Assembly: GCA_934045905.1 (NCBI GenBank)
Contig: OW203771.1
Coordinates: 19,910,069-19,974,068 of the forward strand
Length of the DNA: 64,000 nucleotides
DNA from: Leuctra nigra
Taxonomy: Eukaryota > Arthropoda > Insecta > Plecoptera > Leuctridae
Direction: 5' to 3'
Under the pieces are notes generated by a model. It saw only the letters and a list, made by a program, of their open reading frames with translations, was not told where the DNA came from and ran no database searches. The translations under genes were made by a program, and so were the position numbers. Below are positions 19,501-30,618 of this stretch, piece after piece; position 1 is the stretch's first letter; every line of letters starts with the position of its first letter.

Positions 19501-22500
19501 AGTACACTGGAGTGTCGAAGGTATGTAAGAAACGTATTCAAATACAAATTCTCAAGATTGATAGGAGTCGATCCTAAATGCCCGTAATGGAAGCAATTCT
19601 CCGATTTAAGGACGTGGTTCAGAAGAGATGGAGAACCAAACGTTTTTTCTACACGGTAGAGGAGATCATCTGGATTGAAAACTGAATCTCCTCAGCCACG
19701 TTTGTTTGACAAATTTGGTTCGGATCGTGCGCAGAGTCTATTTGGTGCGAATAAAGTGACTCTGCACATGTACAGAACCAAGTTGATCGTTGCTAGTCTG
19801 AATCGGTCTTTAAGGGTCTATACTCAAGTAATAACCAGTGATAATACTTATATTATGTTCTCTTTCAGACCTACTGCGTGGACATTCAGGTAGCTGATTC
19901 CGCATGCACAGCCACCGCCTACTTGACTGGTGTGAAAACAAACGACGGTTGTCTCGGAGTCACTGGGAGGGTGGCCCCCGGAAACTGCACGGCTGAGAAT
20001 GAGCCTGGGAACAGACTGGACTCTCTCATAGCCTGGGCTCAGGTAATATCTTAGTTTGACGGAAATAGTTTCGCTCTAAAGTGATCCGCAGTCGATCTGT
20101 GGATTGTAATTTTCTTGAAAAACAGGTATTTTACGAACCCCTTAGCGAGCTCAACCCACGAGAAGGCTCGGCATGAACAATGGGGCGTGGTGCGCACGCA
20201 AGTAAAGTAGGGGACGGGAAAGTAAAATGACCCTTTTCCAATCCACAGATCGACCGCTCTTTTGGTTTCGCTGTTTTGACTGTCGCTCTTCTTGAGTCGC
20301 TCATTTTGGTGACAGTTCCAAATGAAAGTGTTTTTGTCTCCAGGCTGCTGGGAAACGCACCGGCGTCGTGACGACGACACGTGTGACGCATGCGTCGCCC
20401 GCCGGCGCCTACGCACGCTCCTCGAACAGGGACTGGGAGGACGACTTCATGGTTGACAGAGATGGTTGGGACCCGGCTGTGTGCCTGGACATCGCCAAGC
20501 AACTTGTCACCACCGAGCCCGGCAAGAGCATCAATGTCAGTAAAGAGTATTTTTTGGGGGTCTAAATCTAACAATGCAAGCGTAAAACATTCGGCTGCAA
20601 GCGCGAGCGATTTTGATGCTTTTTGTTGACACTTTTTGCGATACGATTGGGGACGAAATTGGCAGACCAAATTATTTGAAATTTTATATCGTGATTAGAT
20701 AAAAGACAAAATTTGGGTTATCCCTTGGTACATTATTAATTTTTTTTCGTTAATTAGTAATAATTAGTGGATTTTTGGTTAAAAAATTAGCTATTTTCTT
20801 GTCTCCCTGGGCGCCGTATCAAATTAAATTTCAAAAATGTGCCAAGTGATAACCCTAAGTTTGACTATCATCTAACAATTGGTTAACTAGTTTGGTCTCC
20901 AATCGTATCGCAAATTTCATTCGCACAACCAAGATCAGTTCTGCACTCTAGTGGTAGAGATGTGGTACTAGAGGAAAGGGTTCAACATTCAATTATCCAT
21001 AAGGAACCTGTAGAGTTTGGATACCTCTACAGCATACACAATTAAACATAGAACCATAAAAATTGTAAGTAGTATAGAAAAGATTATGCTTATTCGATCT
21101 GTCACCTCAGAAATGCATTTATTGTGTCTAAATAATTATAAAATAACTTTCCGTATGAAGCTAATACGGCTTATACTGTAGCCTGATTGGTCTGTTGAAC
21201 CATTTCCTGTACTCTGATTGGCTGCTGCATTTCATGTTTGCATGATTATTACGCTGCAATTTAACCTCGGAGAAAAATTCTGAGGTGACAGATCGATAAA
21301 GCATAATCTTTTCTATACTCGTTACTTTTTTCAGGGTTCTATGTTTAATAGTGTATGAAGTAGAGGTATCCAAACTCTACAGGTTCCTTATGGAGAATTG
21401 AATGTTGAACCCTTTCCTCTAGTACCACATCTCCACCACTAGAGTGCAGAGCTGATCTTGATTGTGCGAATAGTTTTGCGCGGTTTTGTTGAATGAAAAG
21501 GTGCAATCTGACTGATCATGTGAACATCCTGTAAAAGTTACACTCACTTATGAAACAATTTTTCTCTCTCAATTTTCTAAAACGGCCGAGCGCTTGTATC
21601 ACCTTAAAATACGTGTTTCTTTTACGAGTTGGTGAGCACCTTGAGTATTTTCATTCTGCGCAGGTAATTCTTGGAGGTGGTCGACGTCACTTCCGTCCCT
21701 CGACTGCTACAGATGAGGAAGGGTCCAGAGGTTATCGTCTTGCAGGCTCTGAGGATCTCATCGCACTCTGGCAGAGTGACAAGGAAGCAGCAAGCCAGCG
21801 CGCAGCGTAGGTTCAACGCAAATACTACTTTAATGAAATCAATGTTCATAATTAGATATGTATTTTAATATATTAGAATTGGAAAAACACCTACCATACA
21901 AAATAATTTTTATTAGTATAACGTATATTTTTGTTTGAATACATGCAATGTATTCTACGTTTCTTACATACAAGTAAAAAATACCCGATGCATTTAAAAT
22001 TTAGTTTTTGTAAAAAAAAATATTTTATTAATTCCAAGCTTCTATCAAAACGTCATGTCATGTGGTGGATGTCTCTGCACCACTTATTTTTTACATCTTC
22101 TTGTTAGGCTGGATCTTCTTGCCAGGTCCAACACTCAACTACCTCCTACTTTACGTCATTGTCTGCCTCTTCCTCTTCCGGTTTCTTCAACAAACGTCCT
22201 CCGTCTTTCAATGGAGATATATCCATGGTCTTTCTACGTCCTCTTACTCCTTTTCGTCTCATTCCACTTCTATCTTCTTTCTTCCTCAGCTTCTCCATTC
22301 CTCTCATTCACTTTGTTCCCGGTCGCCCTGCCCTATTCTTTCCCATAGTTTTTGCTCATTCTCCCTCGGAAAAATAAAAACATACATTTATAATTAATAA
22401 TTATACTATTATTTGAGTAAATAAACGTTTGGCGCTGTCAAGAATGAAATGTTGTTCCACAGATACGTGTGGAACCGAGATGATCTCTTGGCTGTGGATC

Positions 22501-25500
22501 CAACTCAGACCGACTACTTGTTGGGTCTGTTCGAAGCTTCTCACTGTCAGTACCATCTGGACGGGAATCCAGCGACGGAACCCACTCTGGCTGAGATGAC
22601 GGAGACGGCAATCAAGATCCTGGAGCAAGGTCCTGAGGGATACGTGCTCTTCGTGGAGGGTGAGTTAACACTGGTTGTTGCAAGAATTATACCCTACCTC
22701 AATCAGAAACCTAAACGTGTGGTAATTATTTTTTAAATATTGGGGGGTATAGTCATTTAATTGTCCAATAATTTGTGACGAAATTGTTTTATATGTTTGT
22801 ATGTATGTAGTTTATTAGTTTTTAATAAAAGTAGGATAAATCTTCCAGTCACGACAAGAAAATATTATTAAGTAATTGGCTCTTTTTCGTTTGGTCTTCC
22901 ATATTTTGAACAAGACTCGAGATTAAGTTTTAACTCAAACTTTGGCCAATAAACATAACAGATATCTTAACCGAAATTCTACACTTAAAATGTTGATATC
23001 ACTCCCCAATAATATTTGATTCTTGATTCATTGAACGTTATCACTTATCTTGATATCACCTATCTTATCTTATCTTATCTTGTTGCCTCTTGACTGGTGC
23101 GGTACCATTGTTTCGTGTCAGATCATGGATTATCGGAAACAAATGCTTCAATTTGAATAAAAATGTATAAAGATTGCCCCGGACGCACTTGGAATAGGGG
23201 TCTTGTCCCCATCCACAGAATTGTTTAAATCACCTCAGCGCAAGCGAGTCATACGAATGTGAATTGTTATTTTAATGCACAGAGAACAAACGCAGGTTTG
23301 CCAGTGACAAGTTTTAAAAATCACATTCCATAATGAAATTCCATCCCTATTTTGTTACCAGGAGGGCGTATTGACCACGCCCACCATGACACAAGAGCTG
23401 TGAAGGCTCTGGACGAGACTGTGGAGCTTTCCAAAGCTGTGGATAAAGCTGTTAGCATGACAAACATGCAGGACACGTTGATTGTCGTGTCTTCTGATCA
23501 TGCGCACGCAATGACGTTTAAGTGAGTGCACAACTTTATTTATAAAGTATAAAGTATTTAAACTTGATGATATACTCTGTGAATAAAGTATAAAAAATAG
23601 TGACGGGAGTGGTCGCGTGGGGTACTGGTGACCCCACAAAAGTTTGGAGGACTGCTCAGGCAATTGTTATTTAAGTTTCCAGTCAAGTTTCCAGTAAATT
23701 GTCCAGTATGGTTAAAGGTCTAACTTGAAAAGGTACTGAAGTAAGGAAAAAAATGTGAAAAAGGTAAATTCGTTTTTTAAATAAATTTTGGTCTAGCGAG
23801 AAATTGCTTTGACAGTTTTCAATAATATATCAGGAAACTATAACTAATTTATAAAAGTTCTAATAAAGATTCTACATGTTGTTTATCATGATGATTTATA
23901 AATGAATTCATTGAAATTTTCACAGTTTGTTAGTTTTGTATAGCTTATTTTAATATTCATTATTTAATTAGACTCACAAATTATATTTATTGACATTTTT
24001 AATACACAATATTTCCCTCGGTATTCACGGAGCTTCTTCAGGTGAATTGAGAAAACAAAGTTAAAAACAATTACAACAGAAACTATTCTAGTATCTTTGT
24101 CCAAAGATTTCAATAATAACAAAAGGTATGCAAATAAAATTAAAATTAAAAAAGACAAAGATTAAGTTGTGATTAAATACGAACTGCAATAAGAAAAGAT
24201 TTTCCTTGAGTGGGACTCGAACCCACGACCTTCCGATATCCAGTCAGATGCTCCTACCAAGGCAGTTCAAATTGCAGCCGCTGTGTTCCAAAAGTTGTTT
24301 GAAAAATCTTTCCATGTTTTCTTAACTTCATTCCTCAGAGTTCCTAACCACAAGTCGTCGATATCGTAACTTGGTTGGCTAATAATTTCTATCTTCTTTT
24401 TTCATACAGGCCATGGTTATTGCTACTTTAAATTTTCTTTTGGCCCAATTATCTTCTTTCCAAAACTTCTTCACTGAACAATCGATTGCGTAACCGTTTT
24501 CGAATGCCTGTTTAGCAAGTAACGAAGCCTGCACTGTCCCATTGGGGTGTTTCCATTTGTTATTCAAATGACAGAACAGGATAATCTCTCTAACTGTGGT
24601 TGCGTTACGCGTGTGCTCTAGCGGGTACCCTGACCGAGGGAACCCCATCTTCGCTGCCACTGAGATGGGAAAAGATAACTTGACCTACGCAACTCTCAGC
24701 TACGCCAATGGTCCAGGATACAAAGTCGACCCTAACGGTTCCAGATGGGACCTCTCACAGGATAACCTCAGTAAGAATTGAAATATACTAGAAAGCGTAC
24801 AAGCAAAATAGTATTTTTTTGCATTTCTGTATAATTTCAACATTCGTAATTTTAAGTTTGTATCAAATATAATATAATGTATTTAAACCCGTCCTTCTTT
24901 ACATTAATTTACTGATATTTTATACAAATCTTCATTGATAATGATGATAAATAGGTACATTCCCCCAAATAATAGACGGTACTCGAAAGAAAATGAATTG
25001 ACTGATTAAGGTTTGATGGCATCATCCCATGAAGTCAGTGCTAACGCATTATCTAACTCTTTTAGGTGAGCTCTGATTTCATTGATAATAACAAGGATTG
25101 ATTGTCAATGAACCTGACCAGTAGCCAATCTGTTTCGTTCAAATACCGTTTTATGAATTGTCGAGGGTACCTATAATTTTTACTTGGGTATTTCTTACAA
25201 CTGAAATTCAGGTGAGTGTGGTGAAGCTATGAAAATAGATTTTAGTGTGATGCTCCAGTGAAGATAATGACAAACATATACATAAGATCCATACCCACAT
25301 GTTTGTCCACAGCCAACAAAGAGTACCAGTACCCGAGCATGGTCCCACTGGACAGCGAGACCCACGGAGGCGACGACGTCTTGGTATTCGCGTCGGGCCC
25401 GTGGGCCCATCTCTTCACGGGGACCTACGAGCAGAACTTCATACCCCACGTCATGGCGTACGCTGCCTGCATTGGACATGGTGCCACTGACGCCTGTGCT

Positions 25501-25587
25501 GATAGAAATGGCAGTCTGGGGCTTAGTCCTAAGCTTATGACCGTAGTGGTTACGATTATGTTTACGATTCTAAGTTGGCTCAGATAG
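13405..25587 (+). CDS. Alkaline phosphatase copy 2, complete, ten coding exons (570 aa)
   Basis: Membrane alkaline phosphatase (EC 3.1.3.1), probably GPI-anchored on the outer cell face. Exons: 13405-13531, 17792-17866, 19300-19520, 19869-20042, 20344-20535, 21664-21806, 22463-22659, 23362-23521, 24622-24770, 25313-25587; all introns are GT-AG and phases join without a stop. Signal peptide [17 protein letters not shown]. Metal and catalytic residues: D102 (FFIGDGM), nucleophile S152 ([14 protein letters not shown]), H215/S217 (THASPAG), R228, E376, D381 and H385 ([12 protein letters not shown]), D422/H423 (SSDHAH), H497 (SETHGGDD). The C-terminus ends in a hydrophobic stretch ([15 protein letters not shown]), as GPI signals do. 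Length suits eukaryotic ALPs (about 500-570). It lies downstream of copy 1 and upstream of copy 3 in the same orientation. Confidence 0.95.
13690..13856 (+). repeat. GGGTTC/GGTTCA hexamer-rich array
   Basis: Three clusters of GGGTTCGGGTTCAGG-type hexamers, separated by CAAAAAATTAATA and CAAACAAATAATA spacers, in ALP copy 2 intron 1. Not the insect telomere motif TTAGG. Confidence 0.8.
14020..14375. mobile_element. Foldback/MITE-like repeat F
   Basis: The block TTAGTGCTTTCGATTGRCACCACCCCC ... GATATTTGTACTTAA (written here with omission) occurs at about 14032-14116 and again at 14166-14242. It is inverted at about 14278-14372 (TACAAATATCTCCGAA ... GGGGTGGTGCCAATCGAA). No coding capacity. Confidence 0.6.
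15040..15765 (+). mobile_element. D-family repeat fragment
   Basis: Begins near ATGCGAGCGAAGCGAGCGA (15132) and includes CACGGACCTCTGTTTTTTC and GATCGATCTGAAATTTG. It ends at CATTGAGCGTTTTCCTAGTT (15744-15763), the same terminus as copies at 48122, 53421 and 54931. In ALP copy 2 intron 1. Short ORFs here are not convincing. Confidence 0.65.
16461..16527 (+). repeat. (CTTT)n microsatellite, about 17 units
   Basis: Uninterrupted CTTT repeat just left of MITE-C1 in ALP copy 2 intron 1. A Lys/Glu/Arg minus-strand ORF here is an artefact of it. Confidence 0.95.
16557..17120. mobile_element. MITE-C1
   Basis: About 560 bp, with terminal inverted repeats CACTAAAAGT...GCGCTGCCGGCA at the left and TGCCGGCAGAGCGC...ACTTTTAGTG at the right. 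The right half, including TTCTGAGGTGACAGATCGAT, is homologous to MITE-B; the left half is not. Second copy at 30619. Confidence 0.75.
17170..17720. mobile_element. MITE-B1
   Basis: 551 bp with long (about 150 bp) terminal inverted repeats: TTCGCACAACCAAGATCAG at the left against CTGATCTTGATTGTGCGAA at the right. Nearly identical to, the same length as and in the same orientation as MITE-B2 (20920). In ALP copy 2 intron 1, just before exon 2. Confidence 0.9.
17792..17866 (+). CDS. ALP copy 2 exon 2
   Basis: 75 bases, phase 1 to phase 1, acceptor TCTACAG, donor AACG|GTTAGT. Encodes the mature N-terminus [20 protein letters not shown] and on, matching copy 3 (DQDYHMHRS). Confidence 0.85.
18747..19022 (+). 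repeat. SINE/LINE-3'-end-like repeat G1
   Basis: C-rich body (CCCCCTCGAGATTGTGATCC) followed by GACGCGCCGTTAAACTATAA and an AATCT-type tail. Matches 36809-37110. Lacks a visible tRNA-like head. Located in ALP copy 2 intron 2. Confidence 0.6.
19300..19520 (+). CDS. ALP copy 2 exon 3: first metal-binding motif
   Basis: 221 bases, acceptor CCTCTAG, donor TCGAAG|GTATGT, ends phase 0. Encodes the [19 protein letters not shown] segment with the Asp that binds Zn and Mg. Confidence 0.95.
19869..20042 (+). CDS. ALP copy 2 exon 4: nucleophilic serine
   Basis: 174 bases (58 codons), acceptor TCTTTCAG, donor GCTCAG|GTAATA. Contains [20 protein letters not shown] with the Ser that forms the phosphoenzyme. 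This is the single-copy equivalent of the exon amplified in copy 3. Confidence 0.95.
20344..20535 (+). CDS. ALP copy 2 exon 5
   Basis: 192 bases, acceptor GTCTCCAG, donor ATCAAT|GTCAGT. Encodes [20 protein letters not shown] (Mg-site region) and NRDW with the phosphate-binding Arg. A 179-codon minus-strand frame overlapping it is a shadow. Confidence 0.95.
20636..20918. mobile_element. MITE-E
   Basis: Short inverted-repeat element: TGCGATACGATTGGGGACGA at the left, mirrored by GGTCTCCAATCGTATCGCA at the right. MITE-B2 begins two bases after its right end. In ALP copy 2 intron 5. Confidence 0.6.
20920..21470. mobile_element. MITE-B2
   Basis: 551 bp, nearly identical to MITE-B1, same orientation, with the same TTCGCAC...GTGCGAA termini. 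In ALP copy 2 intron 5. Confidence 0.9.
21664..21806 (+). CDS. ALP copy 2 exon 6
   Basis: 143 bases, acceptor TGCGCAG, donor GCAGC|GTAGGT, ends phase 2. Encodes [20 protein letters not shown], the glycine-rich loop typical of ALPs. Confidence 0.95.
22055..22400. other. CT-rich low-complexity intron segment
   Basis: Pyrimidine-rich stretch in ALP copy 2 intron 6 that opens several overlapping hydrophobic/Ser-rich frames on the plus strand. No domain seen; probably a decayed repeat. Confidence 0.45.
22463..22659 (+). CDS. ALP copy 2 exon 7
   Basis: 197 bases, acceptor TTCCACAG, donor GGAGG|GTGAGT, ends phase 1. Encodes [21 protein letters not shown] and ends at LFVEG, whose Glu binds Mg. Confidence 0.95.
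23046..23080 (+). repeat. Short ATCTT microsatellite
   Basis: ATCTTATCTTATCTTATCTT, four clean units with looser ones to the left, in ALP copy 2 intron 7. Confidence 0.8.
23362..23521 (+). CDS. ALP copy 2 exon 8: zinc ligands
   Basis: 160 bases, acceptor TTACCAG, donor TTTAA|GTGAGT, ends phase 2. Encodes [19 protein letters not shown] and [13 protein letters not shown], supplying Asp and His Zn ligands. Confidence 0.95.
24205..24285 (-). repeat. tRNA-like SINE head or tRNA relic
   Basis: Minus strand has a GGTAGGAGCATCTGACTGG A-box-like segment and GTGGGTTCGAGTCCCAC, a perfect T-arm with B box. The acceptor stem pairs poorly (about 5 of 7), so a functional tRNA is unlikely. In ALP copy 2 intron 8. 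Confidence 0.55.
24622..24770 (+). CDS. ALP copy 2 exon 9
   Basis: 149 bases, acceptor GTGCTCTAG, donor ACCTCA|GTAAGA, ends phase 1. Encodes [10 protein letters not shown] and [15 protein letters not shown], the crown-adjacent region of animal ALPs. Confidence 0.93.
25313..25587 (+). CDS. ALP copy 2 exon 10: last zinc ligand and GPI signal
   Basis: Acceptor TTGTCCACAG. Encodes [19 protein letters not shown] (last Zn-ligand His), then a short spacer and hydrophobic C-terminus before TAG. Closely matches the copy 1 terminal exon except in the tail. Confidence 0.95.
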
Positions 25588-25606
25588 CGGTTGCCGTCTG
25601 CATTGG

Positions 25607-25612
25607 AATAAA
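25607..25612 (+). terminator. Polyadenylation signal AATAAA of ALP copy 2
   Basis: AATAAA 20 bases after the stop codon. Further AATAAA-like hexamers lie downstream in AT-rich DNA, so the site actually used is uncertain. Confidence 0.45.
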
Positions 25613-26296
25613 ATCGTGGAAGTTTGATAAATATTGATATAATATTGATTTTAAAAAATTAATTATTTTATTAAATAATCATTGAATCTTGAGTGTAAAG
25701 TCTTTCAATTATATTTTCTATTTATATTCCTCAAGAAAGAAGAACTATAGGTACTTACTAAAATTTAGGTTCACGTTTAACAATCTTTATTGTATACATA
25801 TTACAATTGCTATATTAGTATATTTTTAATTTTATTTTATTTAATACAATATTTATTTTATTATAAGTATTTATGCCAGTTATAATTGCGAATAGTTGAG
25901 ACCTTGATGATATTTGTTTGTTTTGGTTTGTAAAATTGGATCACATTCTGTACTTAATTAATGGAGTTGTTAACTTGTAAAAATTTCTTGTAAAAAATTA
26001 CTAATTTTGTCTGCTGTCGAAAGATAAATAACTCTGAAATAAATTAAGGGGGGATACTGAGGCTTTAACTTTAAATATAACTTCTTTGACATGCACAAAG
26101 ATCAGAATGTTACAATGATTTCATATTTAAAAATGGTTTTTACACAATTCATGCCATTGTATTTGTATTTGGTATTTGGTTATTATACAATTTTTTAAAC
26201 GTAAATCTGATTAAATTTGTTTTACTCTGTGACTATGAAATAAATTGATTAAATTACATTTTGTTTTATTTATGTGAACATTTAGGTACACTGAAT
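25613..26296. other. AT-rich 3' flank of ALP copy 2
   Basis: No gene seen. May contain the 3' UTR if a distal polyadenylation site is used. Confidence 0.4.
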
Positions 26297-27594
26297 CTAG
26301 TGGAGCGGTCGCTCCACCCAGCCAAGTCGTACCGTACACTCACACTCACTCAACATACCGTAAATGCCTAATAAACTGAGGAGCAGACCAACCACTTTTA
26401 CTGTAAGCAACAACATGGCATTTTCGGCCTACTGGATCTTAAAATTGGAAAATCTCACATTGTTGCAAAATATCTTAATTTCGAGCTATGGCCCACCCCA
26501 CCCCATATACCAAATTTGGGAACAACAGGTTATGCCATTTGCGAGCTAGAGGACCGTGAAAACAGCCCCGTTTTAAAAGGTATCTTCTTCTTCCGCTTCT
26601 TCAGATATCAGGAAACGTTGCTGTCACCGCCACAGCCTAAACGGCTGAGCCGATCGATCTGAAATTTTTACCACATATGCACTTTTGGCGTCTGATGATA
26701 CCTTGCCCTTACGAATTTTTTGTGCCGCCATTTTGAAACCGGAAGTGACGTCATATCTTAAAAACGGATGGAGCTTTTGGGACGAAACTAGCGCCAAACG
26801 ATTCGGATGGTCTTCTTAATGAAATATCAATAGTCTAAATAGAAATGTACTTTTACCGAAACCGAAAATGACGTCATAAAAATGTCAAATCTGACTAAAA
26901 TCATTTTTTATAATAACTACATATTCAGAAGGCTTATAATGTTACATAACATTTTATAGCCACAAATTGTAGGTGGCAGTGAAGTCAGCCGCCATTTTGA
27001 AAACCGGAAGTGATGCCATAACGCGAGATCGGCTGGACCAATTGGAACGAAACTTGCGCTATACTTTATAACATATCATTTATGGCATATACCTACGTAG
27101 TAACAAGCACAACTTTCTTAGCAACAAAATCAAAAAGGGGTATATTTTTAAGGAATTATAGTCTTTGGTGCCACAATATATGTTACAAGTTGTAAGAATA
27201 AACTAAAAAAAGAAATGATATCCCCATAAAAAACACTCCGTGTAAAAATACCAGCCAAGTCTCTTCAACTTAAAAAAATTGAAGAAATTTAAAAATTCAG
27301 CACTGAAAAGTAGTGATATCAAAAAATTGGCCAAGTCAAAACTTTTCAAAAATTACTTGGCGCATCGTTTTTCTAGGGGATTATAGATATATTTTATGCA
27401 TAGATGAGTATATTTGATTACCGACCTACTTCTAAAGTCTTTATATGCACGATGCGCCAAGTAATTTTTGAAAAGTTTTGACTTGGCCAATTTTTTGATA
27501 TCACTACTTTTCAGTGCAGAATTTTTAGATTTCTTATATTTTTTAAGTTGAAGAGACTTGGCTGGTATTTTTACACAGAGTGTTTTTTATGGGG
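26297..27594 (+). mobile_element. HP-2 element
   Basis: Short (1.3 kb) HP copy: hairpin end CTAGTGGAGCGGTCGCTCC, CTT-type microsatellite near 26583, three modules (26735 intact; 26860 and 27000 mutated), and a compact 373-bp palindrome (27222-27594) ending TTTTTTATGGGG. Flanks TGAAT and ATTCAG suggest an AT duplication. Confidence 0.78.
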
Positions 27595-30480
27595 ATTCAG
27601 TATACCTGAATGCCTAAAGTATTCATACTAATATACTTAATTGCATACGTCGAAAATTTGTAATATGATCTACTCTAAAGTTTTTATTTAGGCAATGGGT
27701 ATACAAATAAACTTGAAATAGGTACGTTCGAATAGCATCATATATGCAATATATTAAATTGTAATCATTTGAATATCATATATATCATTATATCATATAT
27801 CAGCTATATCATTTGAAATAATATTCAATATTCATGGAGAAATTACCAGAAGTTATTTAATTGTAATTGTTTTTAATTAATTTAAATATTAATGAATTAG
27901 CTAAATTATTATTGTGTTTAAATTTTTATCATTGGTTGGACCGTATCATTTAATGGTAAAAAATATTTTATGGACAGCTACATATTAATTGTTTCATTAT
28001 AGTACAATCTTTCAAATCTATGTGTATACAATTATTTATTTTATATTTATATTATTTATCCATAATATCAATAGATGGGTATTTTTGGACACGGTTAAAT
28101 CACTTACCCATAGGTTGATATCTTTGGGTACCTACTTAAAAAGTTAAAATTAATTTTTAAGACATCATTTACTTTCTTTATTTATGAAATATACCTAACT
28201 ACAAGTTAGGTATAATTATATGTTATATGTATACTTATATGTATACTTATATGTATAATAAAAACATATAAAAACTCTTCAATTGGAAGAAAAAGAGGTT
28301 GCCACGTGAATTGCATTTGCAATGAGACATGGACCATGAATGATTCAATAAATCACCGGTTGTGTAAATGATATTGCTCACACGGTTATTGGCGATTACC
28401 AGCAAAGCTCAGTGACATCTGGCGGCGAAACGCTGAACCCGCTAGGTGCGGATTGAAGAACCCAACATGGCTGCTATGCACTCTATTAGTCATTGACGCT
28501 GCGCCACTGCTATCTATTTGATTTTTCTTAAATATAATTATGGAAATAGTGTCAAAGCACAGATATGCGTTAGGAACAAAGAGTACCGTTAGTAATAGAT
28601 ACTTTTCAGTGCCACAATGTAAAATAGAGCGGGAATAAATTCCTTTCATACATTTCCAAATGAACCATTAATGCGGGCAAATTGGGCGAAACAAGTGGAA
28701 ATTTCATACAATCTTGATGGTTCGGTTGATTAAAACTTTTGTAGTTCTATAGTGAAATATGAAACCTTCATAATCTCTTCTTTAGCTTATGATTAATTAA
28801 TTAATTGACACAAAAATCGAAATGAGAACAGAACTTATGAATGAAAAGCGAATTTGTTACTCGGGTACAAAATCTATGTGAATTTGCCCCATTTCCTGTC
28901 TAGGTTTCCATCCATACATCATTACGCATTTAAATTGCTGCCACTCTATAATAGGTTGCTGAAAATTTCCCACGTACTTCATGATTTTATATAATTAAAT
29001 GTCCGAGGTATCCATATTAATTCGTAAATAAAATAAAACTCCCCCAAAACTCGCCGAAAAAATCCCGCCGTTTGCGAGTTCACTCCGACAGAATTACATT
29101 AAATGATAAGGAGCTGAAATTTGTACACGTTATAGGACACATATGATAATTTATTGCATGCGATTTGTAGAAATATTTGAGTTATGAGAAAAGAGTTACA
29201 TACATTTGAATTGAGCCTTTGATCAACAGTTTATATACCTAGCGTTCGAAAAGCACACGTTAGAGATTAAACAATTTGATAGCTTGTTATAAAGAATCAG
29301 CTCTGTTTTGCAAAGAAGTTTCCATTGTTGTCATAATTTGCCATAAAAGGTGTCTCCATTTAGTATGAAGTATCTTATTGATAATTGTGGTTTCAAGAAT
29401 AGAAATTGAGAGGGAAGAAAATAATTGTGTATGTGTTTTCAGCGAAGATTTAAACAATGTAGGTATTTAAACTCCCGTTAATGTCAGTGGACGAAAGTTA
29501 AATACATTCTCACACATAACTCAATAAACCAAGCATAAATTCACATAGATGTATTAAAAGTTATTTCATGTTCATTTATGAATTCATAAGTAAACATAAA
29601 ATCACCTACTTCCTACAAAGTAACTGCAAACAAATCCTTTAAACACGTAATTTTGTATGGTTTATTCTGTTTTTTCAAAAACAACTTCGGTAATTTTTCC
29701 CATTTTTCCCATTCAATAAATATGTTTGAAACTTACATATATTATATGCCAGTATGTTTTCTAAAATATGTTCAAGTTTCAAACCCCTATCTTTAATAGT
29801 GTTGATGTAGTGACCTCTCAAACAAGGGGATGTTTTGCGCCACCCGGTATAAGAATAGCACACAGCGCGTGAAATCTCCACCTGCTTATCCGCACCCGGT
29901 CCGCCATTCGCAGGCGATCTCAGCGCTACTAGCGGAGGTGGTAACCGCGAATAGTGTCGGAAAGCCTTTGACTAGAAGAACAATAGACAACATCATATAC
30001 TATCAGAGCTCTCTGGCGGGAGAAATATCGGATCGCATTGCCTATCGGGTACCTGGTTCAATCCAACCTGCAGTCTCTACGCGTAGTCTGTATACATCTC
30101 ATATGATTAGGTATAAATTCAAGTCTGTACGACATTGAATAAATGAAAACTTTTTGAACAACTTGTTCTTATAGATGTAAACAAATCCAATAATTACGAA
30201 TAAAATATAATATCGGGACATTTCCACGTCAATTAATGAGATAATGGTGAATTTCCTTTTGAATGACGCTCCTCAGCCAATGAGAGGCGAGCATTCTGCT
30301 CTGGAGCTGAAGACTGTAGGTTAGTCACACCCCAAATGCACCGCCATATTATGGTTTCCGCGCATGCAAAGTAGGTTTGTGATACTGAAGTCAAAGCCCT
30401 CACAGTTCATATCCACGTTCACTACCTTCATTCCATTTTCACATGAGATTACAAGCCCTCATCAGTCATCTGTCATTACG
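27595..30480. other. Intergenic AT-rich region, no gene seen
   Basis: Simple-sequence stretches (TATATCAT type near 27770-27810; TATATGTATACT type near 28215-28260). Small ORFs at 28386-28649 (minus), 29675-29881 (minus) and 29830-30138 (plus) show no recognisable domain and no splice context. Confidence 0.4.
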
Positions 30481-30545
30481 ACCAGGTAGCTCAGTTGAGA
30501 GAGGTCTCGCCCGGCAAGTGAAGAGGTCCTGGATTCGAACTACAA
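30481..30545 (+). repeat. tRNA-derived SINE head
   Basis: CCAGGTAGCTCAGTTGAGAG (A box) and CCTGGATTCGAAC (B box) about 35 bases apart, as in a tRNA-like pol III promoter. The body is lost or interrupted by MITE-C2. Confidence 0.5.
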
Positions 30546-30618
30546 TTTCTCGCCAATTTGAATGTTGAATAAGAAATTAATAATTTGTATTTTGACCGGT
30601 CATTGGACCAAAAACGTA

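Noticed and set aside
20131..20670. 179-codon minus-strand ORF across ALP copy 2 exon 5
   Set aside because: It is the antisense of a conserved exon with good splice sites and spans intron sequence; no domain.
22055..22397. Membrane protein ORF (hydrophobic, 97-111 codons)
   Set aside because: Pyrimidine-rich low-complexity DNA inside an ALP intron opens three frames at once; no domain or start context.
24205..24285. Functional tRNA gene
   Set aside because: Good T-arm/B box but a poorly paired acceptor stem and no clean cloverleaf; more likely a SINE head or tRNA relic.
29830..30138. 102-codon ORF as a gene
   Set aside because: No domain, no splice context and adjacent to unclassified repeats; insufficient support.
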